Shown here piece after piece: positions 1-7,655 of a stretch of 35,456 nucleotides of DNA. The translations under genes and the position numbers were made by a program. Under the pieces are notes generated by a model. That model was given only the letters and a program-made list of their open reading frames with translations. It was not told the origin of the DNA and searched no databases. How positions within the stretch are numbered: the first letter of the stretch is position 1; the number at the start of each line of letters is the position of its first letter. Source of the stretch: a virus; IMG/VR virus record IMGVR_UViG_3300030116_001635, positions 1 to 35,456 of that record, one strand, 5' to 3'.

Positions 1-14
1 AACAAGGAGAAAAG

Positions 15-716
15 GTGGAGAAAAAAATAATATTTATATCTAAAGTTAATGGTTTAGATACTGTTAAAGAATTATTACCATACAAATCTAAAGAGTATAT
101 GCCTAAATGGTATAAAAAAATACCTAGTTTATTTGAAGGACAAAAAGCATTTATGCCTGGTGGTCCTGTGAAAAGGTGTCCTAGCTACAGAGATTGGTTT
201 GGTTCTGGGTTTATTGTTCCTAATTGGTGCGAAACAATATTAACTAATGATGGTGAAAACTGGGAGTGGACTACCAGTTTAAACAGCTTTCAATGGGAGA
301 TACACGACAACAGACAGTATGTAGATTTTTTACCTAAAGATGCAGGAGTAAATGCAGTATATAAAGCTATATGTCCATGGAAAATTGTTACACCTAAAGG
401 TTGGAGCGTAATGCAACTACCATTGTATTATGATTACAACAATGACTGGGAAGTATTGCCTGGTATCATACACACAGATACACACCATGAAGTTAATCCA
501 CAAGTAGCTTTAATGGGAGATAGAGAAAAAATAAATATAAAAGCAGGAGCACCATTTTTTAGATTAGTTCCTTTCAAAAGAGAAACATTAGGTTTAAAAA
601 TATATGGTGAAGGTCAAGCACCAAAAAAGCTGCAGAAAAAATTAGACGAAAGACATATAAGGTTAATGACTAGCTTTAGAGGTAGCTATCAAAAGAACAT
701 AAAGCTAGAAGAATAA
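15..716 (+). CDS. Conserved hypothetical phage protein, 233 aa
   Basis: The start is a GTG at 15 with AAGGAG a few bases upstream; no ATG-initiated alternative preserves the N-terminus. The protein is soluble, rich in aromatic residues (many Trp and Tyr), and has no signal peptide or membrane segment. A central stretch around residues 118-130 reads CPWKIVTPKGWS, followed by an HTDTHHEVNP segment. That look is familiar from hypothetical proteins of marine myo- and podoviruses, but I cannot name a function. A GTTTAAAC copy (277-284) lies in the reading frame as SLNS. It is the first gene of the plus-strand block and the upstream context is outside the window. Confidence 0.75.
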   Translation: MEKKIIFISKVNGLDTVKELLPYKSKEYMPKWYKKIPSLFEGQKAFMPGGPVKRCPSYRDWFGSGFIVPNWCETILTNDGENWEWTTSLNSFQWEIHDNRQYVDFLPKDAGVNAVYKAICPWKIVTPKGWSVMQLPLYYDYNNDWEVLPGIIHTDTHHEVNPQVALMGDREKINIKAGAPFFRLVPFKRETLGLKIYGEGQAPKKLQKKLDERHIRLMTSFRGSYQKNIKLEE

Positions 717-731
717 ACAATAGATGATATA

Positions 732-890
732 ATGTCCTCTATGGACTTCATAATTATATTTACATTAGGATATTGCTTTAGAGACATTACTAATTATCTA
801 AAGAATATAGTTAATAATCAAAAGTTTGATAGTGAGTTTAGAACTATTGTGGATTTAGATAATGAATGGACTTCAGATGACCTCCCATAG
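732..890 (+). CDS. Small putative membrane protein, 52 aa
   Basis: An ATG-initiated frame of 52 residues runs from 732 to a TAG at 890. The N-terminal part holds a hydrophobic stretch (residues about 5-15, FIIIFTLGYCF) that could span a membrane; the remainder is polar and ends in an acidic tail (DLDNEWTSDDLP). The Shine-Dalgarno is weak. It overlaps the start of the next gene by 29 nt, so either coupled translation or a spurious small frame is possible. It fills the gap between two credible genes in the same direction, which supports it modestly. Confidence 0.45.
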   Translation: MSSMDFIIIFTLGYCFRDITNYLKNIVNNQKFDSEFRTIVDLDNEWTSDDLP

Positions 891-1068
891 TGGTAATGGC
901 TTTACACAAAAAGAAATGTTGAATCTTATATTGGAAGGACAACAAGATATTAATAAACGCATAGATGAATTACATGAAAAGGTTAATCAAAAAATATCAA
1001 GACAAGAGTTATCTGGTTGGTTAGTTGCAATCTCAGCACTGGTGGTGTTAATCAATAACTTAATGTGA
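862..1068 (+). CDS. Small coiled-coil/TM protein, XhlA-like layout, 68 aa
   Basis: The N-terminal two thirds form a likely amphipathic helix or coiled coil (residues about 18-48, many Glu, Lys and Gln). The C-terminus is one hydrophobic segment (about 51-67, GWLVAISALVVLINN). That architecture matches XhlA-type haemolysin/holin-associated proteins found beside phage lysis genes, and a DUF5675-like gene and holin follow downstream. The assignment is by layout only, not by a diagnostic motif. The stop codon overlaps the GTG start of the next gene (ATGTGA). An alternative start is the ATG at 877. Confidence 0.6.
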   Translation: MNGLQMTSHSGNGFTQKEMLNLILEGQQDINKRIDELHEKVNQKISRQELSGWLVAISALVVLINNLM

Positions 1069-2960
1069 AAAAGTTATTAGCTGTTGTAGCTGCAGTATTA
1101 CTAATAGCTACTCCTGTATATGCGTACCATACTGAAACACAAACACCTTATGATAGTAGTATTTCTATTAACTCTAATGATGGAAGTATTACAGTTAGTT
1201 GGCAAGAAAGTGATGGCTACGAAGATAATCCACCTGAATACTATATAGTTTATATAGGACTTACTGAATCTGCTGATGATGTATCAATACAAACTACATT
1301 TGGTTTTACAGAAGCATTAGCTTGGCGTAGTCATACATTTACTGCAGAGTATTTATATACTAATTTGTCTGTAGATAATCAAAACATATATTCTAAAGTA
1401 AAAGCATTTCACGATACTAATGGTACAACTAGCGACTTTACACCAGTTAAAAGTGTATTATATGATTATGATTATGTACCTACTACAACGACATCTAGTT
1501 CGACAACAACTTCTTCCACCACGACTACGACTACTACCACGACTACAACTACGACTACGACTACTACTACGCTACCTCAAGCGAAAGATGTGGTGGAAGA
1601 CAATGTCACAACTTACCTTGCATGGGATGAAAATGGTTGCGAACATCCAGAAAATCCCCTCTCGTTTAAACAATACCTTGAGGCAGTAGAAAGTGGAGAT
1701 TGGTTTGGCTATCAAGATGGTGACTGCTCTGATATACCTGATAGTATTATTATTATTGTCGAGGAAGAAGAGGATATAGATGAGTTGGACGAAGAGATAT
1801 TACCAGATGACGACCTCGGAGAAGAAACAATTCAAGAAGAAGATGAAGAGGTTGAACTCACAGATGAAAATATTGGACCAGGAAATGAAGAGGTTGAACT
1901 CACCGAAGAAGAGATAGCTGCTATTGAAGCAGAGATTAAAGCTGAAGAAGAAAAACTAATTCAAGAACAGCTAGATGCTGAAGAAGAATTACTTATATTA
2001 GAAGAGCTTGAGGATAGCACCATTGACCTTGATGAATTATCTGAAGAAGAACTAGAAGAATTTGTAGATATTATACAGGAACTTGAAGATACTATAGAGA
2101 TTATAGAAATAGAAGAAGAAATAATAGAGTTAGATATACCAGAAGATATTATAATTGTTATTGAAGAAGAGGTTTTAGAAGATGATGTTGTTATTGTGGT
2201 GGAAGATGAAGAAATTATCGAGGAAGTTTTGGATGAGCCAGTACAGGAAGATGTTGAGGAGAAACCTAAAGAAGAACTTTCTGAAGAAGAGGTCACTGAA
2301 GAACTTGTTGAAGTTGAAGAGGTCATTGAAGAACTCATCACAGTAGAGTTAGTGGAAATATCTGAGGAAGAGTTAGAAGAACTAAGTGAAGAGGAGTTAG
2401 TTGAATATGAAGAAGCTAAAGAAGAAGCAATACAAGAGTTTGTACAAGAGCTTACCAACGAAGAAGTCGTAGAGGTACTTGAAGAAGTTAATGATGTTGG
2501 TGTACAGAATTTAGAAGAAGTGTCAGAAGAAGTCCAGGAAGTTATCCAGGCAGTAGTAGAGGAAGCTATAGAAGATGTTGAAGAACTTACACAGGAGCAA
2601 GTTGAGGTTGTTGCTGATGTACTACAAGTTGAAACTGAAGATGTTGCTATCGTTGCAGAGGCGATTAAATCAGACGAAGTAGTAGCTGAAGCTGTAGAAG
2701 AATATGTAGAGAGAGCTGTAGAGAATGCAGATGTAGAAGACTACACCCTTGCTGATGTTGTCACAGAGGTACAGTACGAAGCATTCTTAGAAAATCCAAT
2801 AGAAGTTTTTATAGATGTAGATGTACAAGATATAAACCTTACAACCATTGGTGATGACATGACTCAGGACCAGAGAGAAAAAGCACAAGAAGTTGTAGTG
2901 CCAGTTATTTTGACTAGAATAGTTAGTATCGCAGCTTTTGTGATGAGGAAATCATTATGA
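1065..2960 (+). CDS. Secreted protein: Fn3-like domain, poly-Thr linker, giant acidic tail, 631 aa
   Basis: The start is the GTG at 1065, overlapping the preceding stop. Residues 1-20 are a clear signal peptide (MKKLL, a hydrophobic core, then PVYA). Residues about 25-130 look like a fibronectin-III-type beta domain (SITVSWQES, YYIVYIG). A Ser/Thr tract of about 35 residues ends in LP (about 139-171). Then comes a short Cys-containing segment with an in-frame GTTTAAAC (1664-1671), and about 400 residues dominated by Glu, Asp, Val and Ile, extremely acidic and probably helical. The C-terminus is hydrophobic and basic (VILTRIVSIAAFVMRKSL), a possible membrane anchor. Thr-rich linkers ending in LP are common in secreted proteins of actinobacteria. 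Its role is unknown; a surface or lysis-associated role is suggested by location only. Confidence 0.75.
   Translation: MKKLLAVVAAVLLIATPVYAYHTETQTPYDSSISINSNDGSITVSWQESDGYEDNPPEYYIVYIGLTESADDVSIQTTFGFTEALAWRSHTFTAEYLYTNLSVDNQNIYSKVKAFHDTNGTTSDFTPVKSVLYDYDYVPTTTTSSSTTTSSTTTTTTTTTTTTTTTTTTLPQAKDVVEDNVTTYLAWDENGCEHPENPLSFKQYLEAVESGDWFGYQDGDCSDIPDSIIIIVEEEEDIDELDEEILPDDDLGEETIQEEDEEVELTDENIGPGNEEVELTEEEIAAIEAEIKAEEEKLIQEQLDAEEELLILEELEDSTIDLDELSEEELEEFVDIIQELEDTIEIIEIEEEIIELDIPEDIIIVIEEEVLEDDVVIVVEDEEIIEEVLDEPVQEDVEEKPKEELSEEEVTEELVEVEEVIEELITVELVEISEEELEELSEEELVEYEEAKEEAIQEFVQELTNEEVVEVLEEVNDVGVQNLEEVSEEVQEVIQAVVEEAIEDVEELTQEQVEVVADVLQVETEDVAIVAEAIKSDEVVAEAVEEYVERAVENADVEDYTLADVVTEVQYEAFLENPIEVFIDVDVQDINLTTIGDDMTQDQREKAQEVVVPVILTRIVSIAAFVMRKSL
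1479..1572 (+). repeat. Threonine-codon (ACN) low-complexity tract
   Basis: About 30 consecutive codons are nearly all ACN with a few serine codons, encoding the Thr/Ser linker of the secreted protein. The third base varies (ACT, ACC, ACA, ACG), so the tract is kept at protein level rather than being a pure microsatellite, although the ACGACT repeats could slip. Confidence 0.85.
1843..1903 (+). repeat. Direct repeat of 19 bp inside the acidic region
   Basis: The 19-bp sequence ATGAAGAGGTTGAACTCAC occurs at 1843-1861 and again at 1885-1903, exactly 42 bp (14 codons) apart. It encodes the repeated peptide NEEVELT or DEEVELT. It looks like a recent in-frame duplication and suggests that the acidic tail grew by slippage. 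Confidence 0.85.
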
Positions 2961-3172
2961 TAAAAAAAATATGGAACTGGTTTGTAGAAATAATTAAGGA
3001 AACATTGAACCTTAGTTGGACATTAGTTGGATTAGTTATTGCTACGCTTACATTAACTGGTAGTGCTCAACAAATCACAGGATTAGCGACTATAATTACA
3101 TTAGCAATATGGTTATTAACCATAGGATTTAGAAAAGATAAAGACAACAGTAAAGGTAAGGTCAGTAGATGA
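2957..3172 (+). CDS. Small two-TM protein, possible second holin, 71 aa
   Basis: Two hydrophobic segments (residues about 17-35 and 42-58) are joined by a short polar turn, followed by a basic tail (RKDKDNSKGKVSR). The size, topology and position between lysis-type genes fit a small holin or antiholin, but there is no family-specific motif. It overlaps the preceding gene by 4 nt (ATGA), indicating translational coupling, and its own stop overlaps the ATG of the next micro-gene in the same way. Confidence 0.6.
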   Translation: MIKKIWNWFVEIIKETLNLSWTLVGLVIATLTLTGSAQQITGLATIITLAIWLLTIGFRKDKDNSKGKVSR

Positions 3173-3243
3173 TTTGTGGATTATGTTCTGGAAGTTGTAC
3201 TACTTGTCCAATAGGTGGATTACATGAAATTACAAGTAGTTAG
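3169..3243 (+). CDS. Cys-rich micropeptide, 24 aa
   Basis: A 24-residue frame starts at an ATG overlapping the upstream TGA (ATGA coupling), with AAGG about 13 nt upstream. It contains two CxxC pairs (CGLC and CTTC) separated by three residues, typical of a tiny zinc- or iron-sulfur-binding knuckle. It overlaps the start of the following DUF5675-like gene by 20 nt. The Cys spacing and the coupling make translation plausible, but a frame this short could be chance. Confidence 0.4.
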   Translation: MICGLCSGSCTTCPIGGLHEITSS

Positions 3244-3835
3244 ACATCAGTTTGGTACTGATGCAACATGTGGAATATTATATATTGATGGTCAGTTTGA
3301 GTGTTATACATTAGAAGACCAGTATCAAGAAGTAAAAGTTATGCACGAAACTTGTATTGATGATGGTGTGTACGAAATTAAGTTTAAAAAATGGGGTGGC
3401 TTTCACGAAAAATACAAGGTGCGTTATGGTAGTGACCACTATGGTATGTTGCACATACAAAATGTGCCGAATTTTTCGGACATACTTATCCACACTGGGA
3501 ATACTGACGAACATACATCAGGTTGCTTACTGTTGGGCGAGACTCAACAAGACTTAGACATGGGTAAAGATGGATTCATTGGTTCAAGTAAGAACGCATA
3601 TCTAAAAGCATACAAGAAGATAGCTAAAGAGTTATTAATAGGTGTAAAAGTGACTATTGAATACACAACTATTGCAAAGTTGTTAGGTAAAGAACTATCA
3701 AATAAATCTACAGATGATGTTGTATTAACTAGAACAGTTATGGATAAATTGCAAGAACTACAAGAAGATATTTCTGGTGTAAATGGAAATGTAATTCAAA
3801 ATCAAGCTATGCTAAAAGGGAGATTGATAAGATAA
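3224..3835 (+). CDS. DUF5675-like protein, probable cell-wall-active lysis protein, 203 aa
   Basis: I chose the ATG at 3224 because AGGTGG lies 5 nt upstream; a TTG at 3215 would add three residues. The first 115 residues show the DUF5675 pattern: GILYIDGQFECYTLED, a YEI strand, and the block ILIHTGNTDEHTSGCLLLG, with His90 and Cys101 resembling the catalytic pair of L,D-transpeptidase-like folds. Beyond about residue 150 is a helical extension absent from the core domain. Proteins of this family often lie beside phage holins, as here, so a peptidoglycan-directed role is inferred. It overlaps the next gene by 1 nt (TAATG). Confidence 0.7.
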   Translation: MKLQVVRHQFGTDATCGILYIDGQFECYTLEDQYQEVKVMHETCIDDGVYEIKFKKWGGFHEKYKVRYGSDHYGMLHIQNVPNFSDILIHTGNTDEHTSGCLLLGETQQDLDMGKDGFIGSSKNAYLKAYKKIAKELLIGVKVTIEYTTIAKLLGKELSNKSTDDVVLTRTVMDKLQELQEDISGVNGNVIQNQAMLKGRLIR

Positions 3836-4116
3836 TGTTAGAAAAATTTAAACGAAAAAGAAATTCTGATGGTACATTCAAGAAGGATGTGGCGTGGACA
3901 CCATGGAACGAAGCATGGAGTTATAAAATGAGTGATGACTTAAAAGACATGCTTGAGAGAACTGCATGGACCTTCATTGAAGCGTTCATTGGTGCATTAA
4001 CAGTTGCTCCATTAGTTGGTGTAGAAGCTGAAACACTTCAGTTAGCTGCATTAGCAGGTGGTGGTGCTGCACTAGCAGTCATCAAGACATACGCTAAAAA
4101 ACAAATTACTAAGTAA
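3835..4116 (+). CDS. Holin, r1t-like, 93 aa
   Basis: After a polar N-terminus of about 40 residues come two hydrophobic helices (about 46-60 and 68-84) and a basic end (KTYAKKQITK). The motif ERTAWTFIEAFIGALTV followed by LAALAGGGAALAVIKTYA fits the phage r1t holin family, common in actinophages and Lactococcus phages. Family role: it oligomerises in the inner membrane and triggers release or activation of the lysin. It is directly coupled to the DUF5675-like gene upstream, completing a lysis cassette. Confidence 0.75.
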   Translation: MLEKFKRKRNSDGTFKKDVAWTPWNEAWSYKMSDDLKDMLERTAWTFIEAFIGALTVAPLVGVEAETLQLAALAGGGAALAVIKTYAKKQITK

Positions 4117-4146
4117 GGTATAAACAACAGGGTAAAGGAGGTTTAT

Positions 4147-5316
4147 ATGCCTAACATTCCTGAAGAGTGGGGTAATAACTTCTACAAATCTGGGTGGAAA
4201 CCAGGGGTAGATGTTAATGACCAAACAGGACAGGGTGAAATCACACATGTTGGAACTGACCCAAATTACACAAATAAGTTTGACCAGATTCTGCGTGAAT
4301 GGGGTTATGACCCAAAGTTATATGAGATAGAAGGTACAGTAAGGTCTAGTTCATGGTCTGTACAATTAAAAGGAGGTCGCACTGAGACCTTCTTTGCATT
4401 TAAAGGACTTGTAAAAAAGAAAAGTCCTACCCATGACAAATACTTTAACGAGTTGTTTAAACGAGCAGCAAAGAAACCACCAGTTGTATCTAAATATAAA
4501 CAAGGTGACACTGCGTTTATGTTTTTTATGAGTGACTGGCAACTTGGAAAAAAAGATTATGGAGTAGAGAATACTATCAACAGATACGATAGGGCTTTAC
4601 AAGATTCAGTAAATAGAATTAAAGACCTGCGTAAGTTAGGTCACGATATAGATGAGATATATATGGTAGGACTTGGTGACCTTACAGAAAACTGTACGCC
4701 ACACTTCTACGAATCACAACCACATAATGTAGAACTTACATTGATTGAGCAGTACGCATTAGCAAGAGCTATGATTATGAAAACCATAGATACATTCTTA
4801 CCTCATGCACCAAAGTTAATCTTGGCAGGTGTTCCAGGTAATCATGGTGAGATGTCAAGGACCAGTAAAGGTCAGGTATCTACAAACAGATTAGATAACT
4901 CAGACACTATGCACTTGCAGATATGTGAAGAGATTATGAAAGCTAATCCAGAGAGATACAGTAAGGTTGAAGTAAATGTGCCTACTGGCTTTCATCAAAC
5001 GCTAGTCATTAAGGGTAAGACAGTTGCCTTTACACATGGACACATGACTGGTGGTAGTGGTAATCCAGAAGCTAAGATAGAAAAATGGTGGAAGGGTCAA
5101 ATGTATGGGTGGTTGCCAGTAGGTGACGCAGAGATATTAGTGACAGCTCACTATCATCACCTAAGAATGAAACAACAAGGAGATAGAACTTGGTTTCAAG
5201 CACCATCAATAGATAAGAGTATAGATTTTACAGAGAGAACTGGGTTGTGGTCACACCCTGGTGTCCTTACCTTCACCATAAGTAATAAAGGTTGGGATAA
5301 TTATTGCCCACTATAA
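4147..5316 (+). CDS. Calcineurin-like metallophosphoesterase, Mre11/SbcD-like nuclease, 389 aa
   Basis: Strong Shine-Dalgarno AAGGAGG before the ATG at 4147. All metallophosphoesterase signature blocks are present in order: SDWQLGK (near 129), GLGDLTEN (near 176), VPGNHGE (near 231), THGH (near 297) and TAHYHH (near 334). The two-metal site therefore looks intact. Related actinophage proteins are usually called Mre11/SbcD-like double-strand-break exonucleases. It could work with the Rad52-like protein and the PD-(D/E)XK nuclease of the opposite operon in recombination. The first 125 residues are a family-specific N-terminal extension. It is the last gene of the left plus-strand block and faces the minus-strand operon across only 17 bp. 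A GTTTAAAC copy is in frame at 4455-4462 (LFKR). Confidence 0.85.
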   Translation: MPNIPEEWGNNFYKSGWKPGVDVNDQTGQGEITHVGTDPNYTNKFDQILREWGYDPKLYEIEGTVRSSSWSVQLKGGRTETFFAFKGLVKKKSPTHDKYFNELFKRAAKKPPVVSKYKQGDTAFMFFMSDWQLGKKDYGVENTINRYDRALQDSVNRIKDLRKLGHDIDEIYMVGLGDLTENCTPHFYESQPHNVELTLIEQYALARAMIMKTIDTFLPHAPKLILAGVPGNHGEMSRTSKGQVSTNRLDNSDTMHLQICEEIMKANPERYSKVEVNVPTGFHQTLVIKGKTVAFTHGHMTGGSGNPEAKIEKWWKGQMYGWLPVGDAEILVTAHYHHLRMKQQGDRTWFQAPSIDKSIDFTERTGLWSHPGVLTFTISNKGWDNYCPL

Positions 5317-5326
5317 AAAAATATAG
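5311..5326. other. Small inverted repeat at convergent gene ends
   Basis: CTATA, six A residues, TATAG forms a perfect 5-bp dyad that includes the stop codon of the phosphoesterase gene and lies before the convergent nuclease gene end. It is too weak to be a convincing intrinsic terminator, but it is the only dyad in the 17-bp gap between converging operons. Confidence 0.35.
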
Positions 5327-5333
5327 TCCTTGT

Positions 5334-5810
5334 TTAAACAGGTAGTTCTTTGTACGCTTTGGCGTTGCCCATAAAATCTTTTTCTGGATAATACTGTAAT
5401 GGTATTCTTGGGTCAGTCCAGTAATCATATAATTTATGGTGGTCTATCCACACTGGGTCTGCATTTATGTTTTTAAAATACATGATACCTACCTTGACTT
5501 CTTTAAATCTTGAACCTTTAAATGCCATCTCCTGTATCTTGTAATAGTCTTCTGCTTTAAGTTTGTTAGTTCCTTTAACTTCTATAAAGTATATATATCC
5601 TTTACGAACCAGTATATAATCTGGTAGCAGTAGTATCTTTGTTGCATACCAGAACAAATCCAGTTTGTTTTCTTTGGGGTCAGTTCCTATGCGTAAGTAA
5701 TCTTGATACTCTACACATTCATTAGCTTCTAAATGTTTTTGCATTGCTAAATCTGCCATGTCTTCACCACTGTTTCTTGATTCGTATGTGTCTTTGTATG
5801 TATTGCTCAT
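5334..5810 (-). CDS. PD-(D/E)XK-type nuclease, 158 aa
   Basis: The segment around residues 62-88 reads PDYILVRKGYIYFIEVKGTNK. It carries the catalytic Asp of the PD element and, a strand later, the E-V-K of the (D/E)XK motif, followed by an amphipathic helix with a Gln-containing DYYKIQEM. This is the core of Holliday-resolvase or VRR-NUC-like nucleases, and the size is right for a single domain. Probable role: cleavage of recombination or replication intermediates with the Rad52-like protein of the same operon. The start codon is preceded by GTTTAAACA, and the stop TAA is itself within another GTTTAAAC (5332-5339), so the gene is bracketed by the palindrome. Confidence 0.75.
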   Translation of the reverse strand: MSNTYKDTYESRNSGEDMADLAMQKHLEANECVEYQDYLRIGTDPKENKLDLFWYATKILLLPDYILVRKGYIYFIEVKGTNKLKAEDYYKIQEMAFKGSRFKEVKVGIMYFKNINADPVWIDHHKLYDYWTDPRIPLQYYPEKDFMGNAKAYKELPV

Positions 5811-5811
5811 T

Positions 5812-5819
5812 GTTTAAAC
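5812..5819 (-). promoter_or_regulatory. GTTTAAAC stop/start cassette before the nuclease gene
   Basis: On the minus strand GTTTAAACAATG contains the TAA stop of the 32-aa gene and ends in the ATG of the nuclease gene, with GAGGA about 12 nt upstream acting as Shine-Dalgarno. The palindrome fills the spacer between ribosome-binding site and start. Confidence 0.7.
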
Positions 5820-5912
5820 ACAGTCCTCTATCATGTGTGCTATACAACCAACACATCTGCCATCATGCGTAAGTGTAGTCTCAGGTGCTAATCCACATTC
5901 TTTACACTTCAT
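5814..5912 (-). CDS. Zinc-ribbon micro-protein, 32 aa
   Basis: A 32-residue frame starting MKCKEC contains two CxxC pairs (Cys3/Cys6 and Cys20/Cys23), the layout of a minimal zinc ribbon. The start overlaps the end of the upstream 64-aa gene by 11 nt, and the stop lies in a GTTTAAAC site. It sits in a tightly packed operon, which favours a real gene despite the weak Shine-Dalgarno. Function unknown; such knuckles often bind nucleic acid or partner proteins. Confidence 0.6.
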   Translation of the reverse strand: MKCKECGLAPETTLTHDGRCVGCIAHMIEDCV

Positions 5913-6096
5913 TATCATCACCTAGCTTTACCCAACATATATTACATACACTATGGTCTTCGTCTTGGTCTGTTAATTCACTGGCACACAGCATACAGTT
6001 AGCTCCTCGTGGTACAGCTTTAACATTACCTACTTCTTTTTGTCTAACCCAAAACTCTTGTAATGGTTTGCTCATCTCTTCAAAAGGGGATGACAT
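5902..6096 (-). CDS. Small CxxC protein, 64 aa
   Basis: A good Shine-Dalgarno (GGAGGTAATC) precedes the ATG at 6096. The N-terminal half is helical (EEMSKPLQEFWVRQKEV) and the C-terminal half holds two CxxC pairs (CMLC near 34-37 and CNIC near 51-54) around an acidic segment, a classic treble-clef or zinc-ribbon spacing. It overlaps the preceding gene by 17 nt and the following micro-gene by 11 nt. Probably a zinc-binding accessory protein of the early operon; no specific function recognised. Confidence 0.65.
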   Translation of the reverse strand: MSSPFEEMSKPLQEFWVRQKEVGNVKAVPRGANCMLCASELTDQDEDHSVCNICWVKLGDDNEV

Positions 6097-6376
6097 CTTG
6101 ATTACCTCCTTGGTCTGCTTTTTTTACCATGGCATGACACACTTGGTATGTCCACTTATGGTAGTTATCTTCTTCTGTTTGTTTGTATCTTGCTCCACAA
6201 TATGTGTTGCCCTCCATGTCTGTATAAAATATCTTGTTGTTTAAACAGACATGTGGTGCTTTATGTTTAGTATCTGGTTGAGCTACAACATCAAAGTTAT
6301 GGTTAGGGTATCTCTCTTTTAATTTAGATTTAAGTTTATCTACATTAAAGATTTGCCCTGTACTCTCAAGTGACAC
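6080..6376 (-). CDS. Hypothetical protein, 98 aa, GTG start
   Basis: The GTG at 6376 directly abuts the TAG stop of the Rad52-like gene (TAGGTG), with AAAGGA about 11 nt upstream; no ATG lies near the N-terminus, so GTG is the likely start. The sequence is basic in its first third (KLKSKLKERYP), with CLNNKIFYTDMEGNTYCGARYK in the middle and a Cys/His-containing tail. The mid-region could be a small beta hairpin. An in-frame GTTTAAAC lies at 6239-6246. Coupled to the recombination gene upstream, so a helper role is possible; no family recognised. Confidence 0.65.
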   Translation of the reverse strand: MSLESTGQIFNVDKLKSKLKERYPNHNFDVVAQPDTKHKAPHVCLNNKIFYTDMEGNTYCGARYKQTEEDNYHKWTYQVCHAMVKKADQGGNQDVIPF

Positions 6377-7348
6377 CTATGAACCATCCTTTAATGACCA
6401 GTCTCCATCATTATCTATCCAGTCAAATACATTACCTTTTGTGAGTTGACCATCAGCTAAAAACTTCTTTGCTTTTTTAACTAAGTCCATGTCGCCTTTG
6501 TCTGTTGATTTACTGATAGCTTGGTTAAACTTCTCCATCTGTTTTTCAGTTGGGCTATCCCCTGGGTTTTTCATAACAGGTTTTTGTTCTACTTCTCCAA
6601 AGACATCTGCAATAATTCCTTCTTGCTCTGCCTTATCACCAATCTCATTTGCTATCTGTTCAAACAAGTCAAGGTATTGACCAATCATATTGTTATCCCA
6701 CTTCTCTACATCTTTGTCATTACCTTGTCCAGTAAATTGTGTATAAGATGTTTGCTTAGCTTGGTTCTCTATATCTTTAGGTAAATCAAATCCTTCAATA
6801 ACACTTGCTATTTGTTTAGCCACCTTCTTATAACCAATGTCCTCTTCAAACTTCTTGATAGATTCTTCAGTTATATCCTTGACATCTTGTGTCGGCTTGT
6901 TTTCTTTTTTACGCTTGTCTACCTTTGCTACTTCTACTGTGTCCTGCTTAGGTGTAGTGTAGTAATGTTCTTCTTCTGTTATATCACCAGTCCAAAGATG
7001 TAGTCCAATACCATGTCTCATAGCTCCACGCTTTAATGCGTCACTCATACAAAGTTTTAATAACTCACCTTCAGTATTGTTATTGTTTACAGCAGTGTTA
7101 TCCACATCCCCAACTTCATCATGGCTTACTCCCCACAATGTGAAGGTAGTGACCACTGCTCTAACTTCTCCCTTATGATTTCTAATAACTTCTTTTAATG
7201 TGTGAGACCACTCACCAAAAGCATACTTGTTTAAACGAGCAGTCACTAAATGGTGAGGTACATAATCACCAAACTTACCTTTAGGTGCTTTTTTAATTTC
7301 ATCTTTACTAAATGGTTTAGTAATTGCTTTTATATTTTTATCGTCCAT
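6377..7348 (-). CDS. Rad52-like single-strand annealing protein, 323 aa
   Basis: Residues about 10-125 carry the Rad52/Rad22-type recombinase fold: PFSKDEIKKAP, then YVPHHLVTARLNKYAFGEW, a VVTTFTLWG strand, and the diagnostic SDALKRGAMRHGIGLHLW near 102-119. The family anneals complementary single strands on ring oligomers. The rest (about 130-323) is polar, low in structure and Lys/Asp-rich, with a Pro/Thr segment. Such tails usually bind single-strand-binding protein or polymerase. It has GGAGGA before the ATG and lies in an operon with an HTH gene upstream and a nuclease downstream. In-frame GTTTAAAC at 7229-7236 (RLNK). Confidence 0.8.
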   Translation of the reverse strand: MDDKNIKAITKPFSKDEIKKAPKGKFGDYVPHHLVTARLNKYAFGEWSHTLKEVIRNHKGEVRAVVTTFTLWGVSHDEVGDVDNTAVNNNNTEGELLKLCMSDALKRGAMRHGIGLHLWTGDITEEEHYYTTPKQDTVEVAKVDKRKKENKPTQDVKDITEESIKKFEEDIGYKKVAKQIASVIEGFDLPKDIENQAKQTSYTQFTGQGNDKDVEKWDNNMIGQYLDLFEQIANEIGDKAEQEGIIADVFGEVEQKPVMKNPGDSPTEKQMEKFNQAISKSTDKGDMDLVKKAKKFLADGQLTKGNVFDWIDNDGDWSLKDGS

Positions 7349-7349
7349 A

Positions 7350-7655
7350 CTATTCTTCCTCCTGTTTGCTATCTATAATCTTGTAGACTCTCTGCCTACT
7401 TACTTTTATAATCTCTGCTACTTTTATAACAGACATTAACTTGTTCTTAACTATGTATGTAATAAGTCTAGCTCTTTGTTGAGACAATTTTTTTTCTTGC
7501 AGTCTATTGTCTTTAATTAACTCTGTAAGATATATAAGTCTATCTTCATGCTGACCTTCTGGTATATCTTTAAAGTGCATCTCAACACCATTGATATATG
7601 TAATAGCTCCATCACTACCAGTAATAGCAGAATCATTCATTATTTGCATTCTCAT
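7350..7655 (-). CDS. Small helix-turn-helix protein, candidate regulator, 101 aa
   Basis: The C-terminal half (about 55-95) is Lys/Arg-rich with an HTH: LSQQRARLITYIVKNKL, then SVIKVAEIIKVSRQRVYKIIDS, where VAEIIKVSRQRVYKII has the spacing of a helix-turn-helix with a recognition helix. The N-terminal half looks like a small beta domain (AITYINGVEMHFKDIPEG). It starts at an ATG overlapping the upstream stop (ATGA), with GGAGGAGGA ahead. As the only recognisable free-standing DNA-binding protein in the minus-strand block, it is a candidate for binding the GTTTAAAC sites; this is inference. Confidence 0.65.
   Translation of the reverse strand: MRMQIMNDSAITGSDGAITYINGVEMHFKDIPEGQHEDRLIYLTELIKDNRLQEKKLSQQRARLITYIVKNKLMSVIKVAEIIKVSRQRVYKIIDSKQEEE

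Noticed and set aside
1961-2458. Serine-rich minus-strand frame of 165 codons
   Set aside because: It is the antisense shadow of the Glu-rich region (GAA/GAG read backwards gives Ser codons), with no ribosome-binding site.
7090-7110. TTATCCACA (DnaA box) near 7099 as an origin marker
   Set aside because: A single box within the Rad52-like coding region with no accompanying boxes or AT-rich unwinding element.
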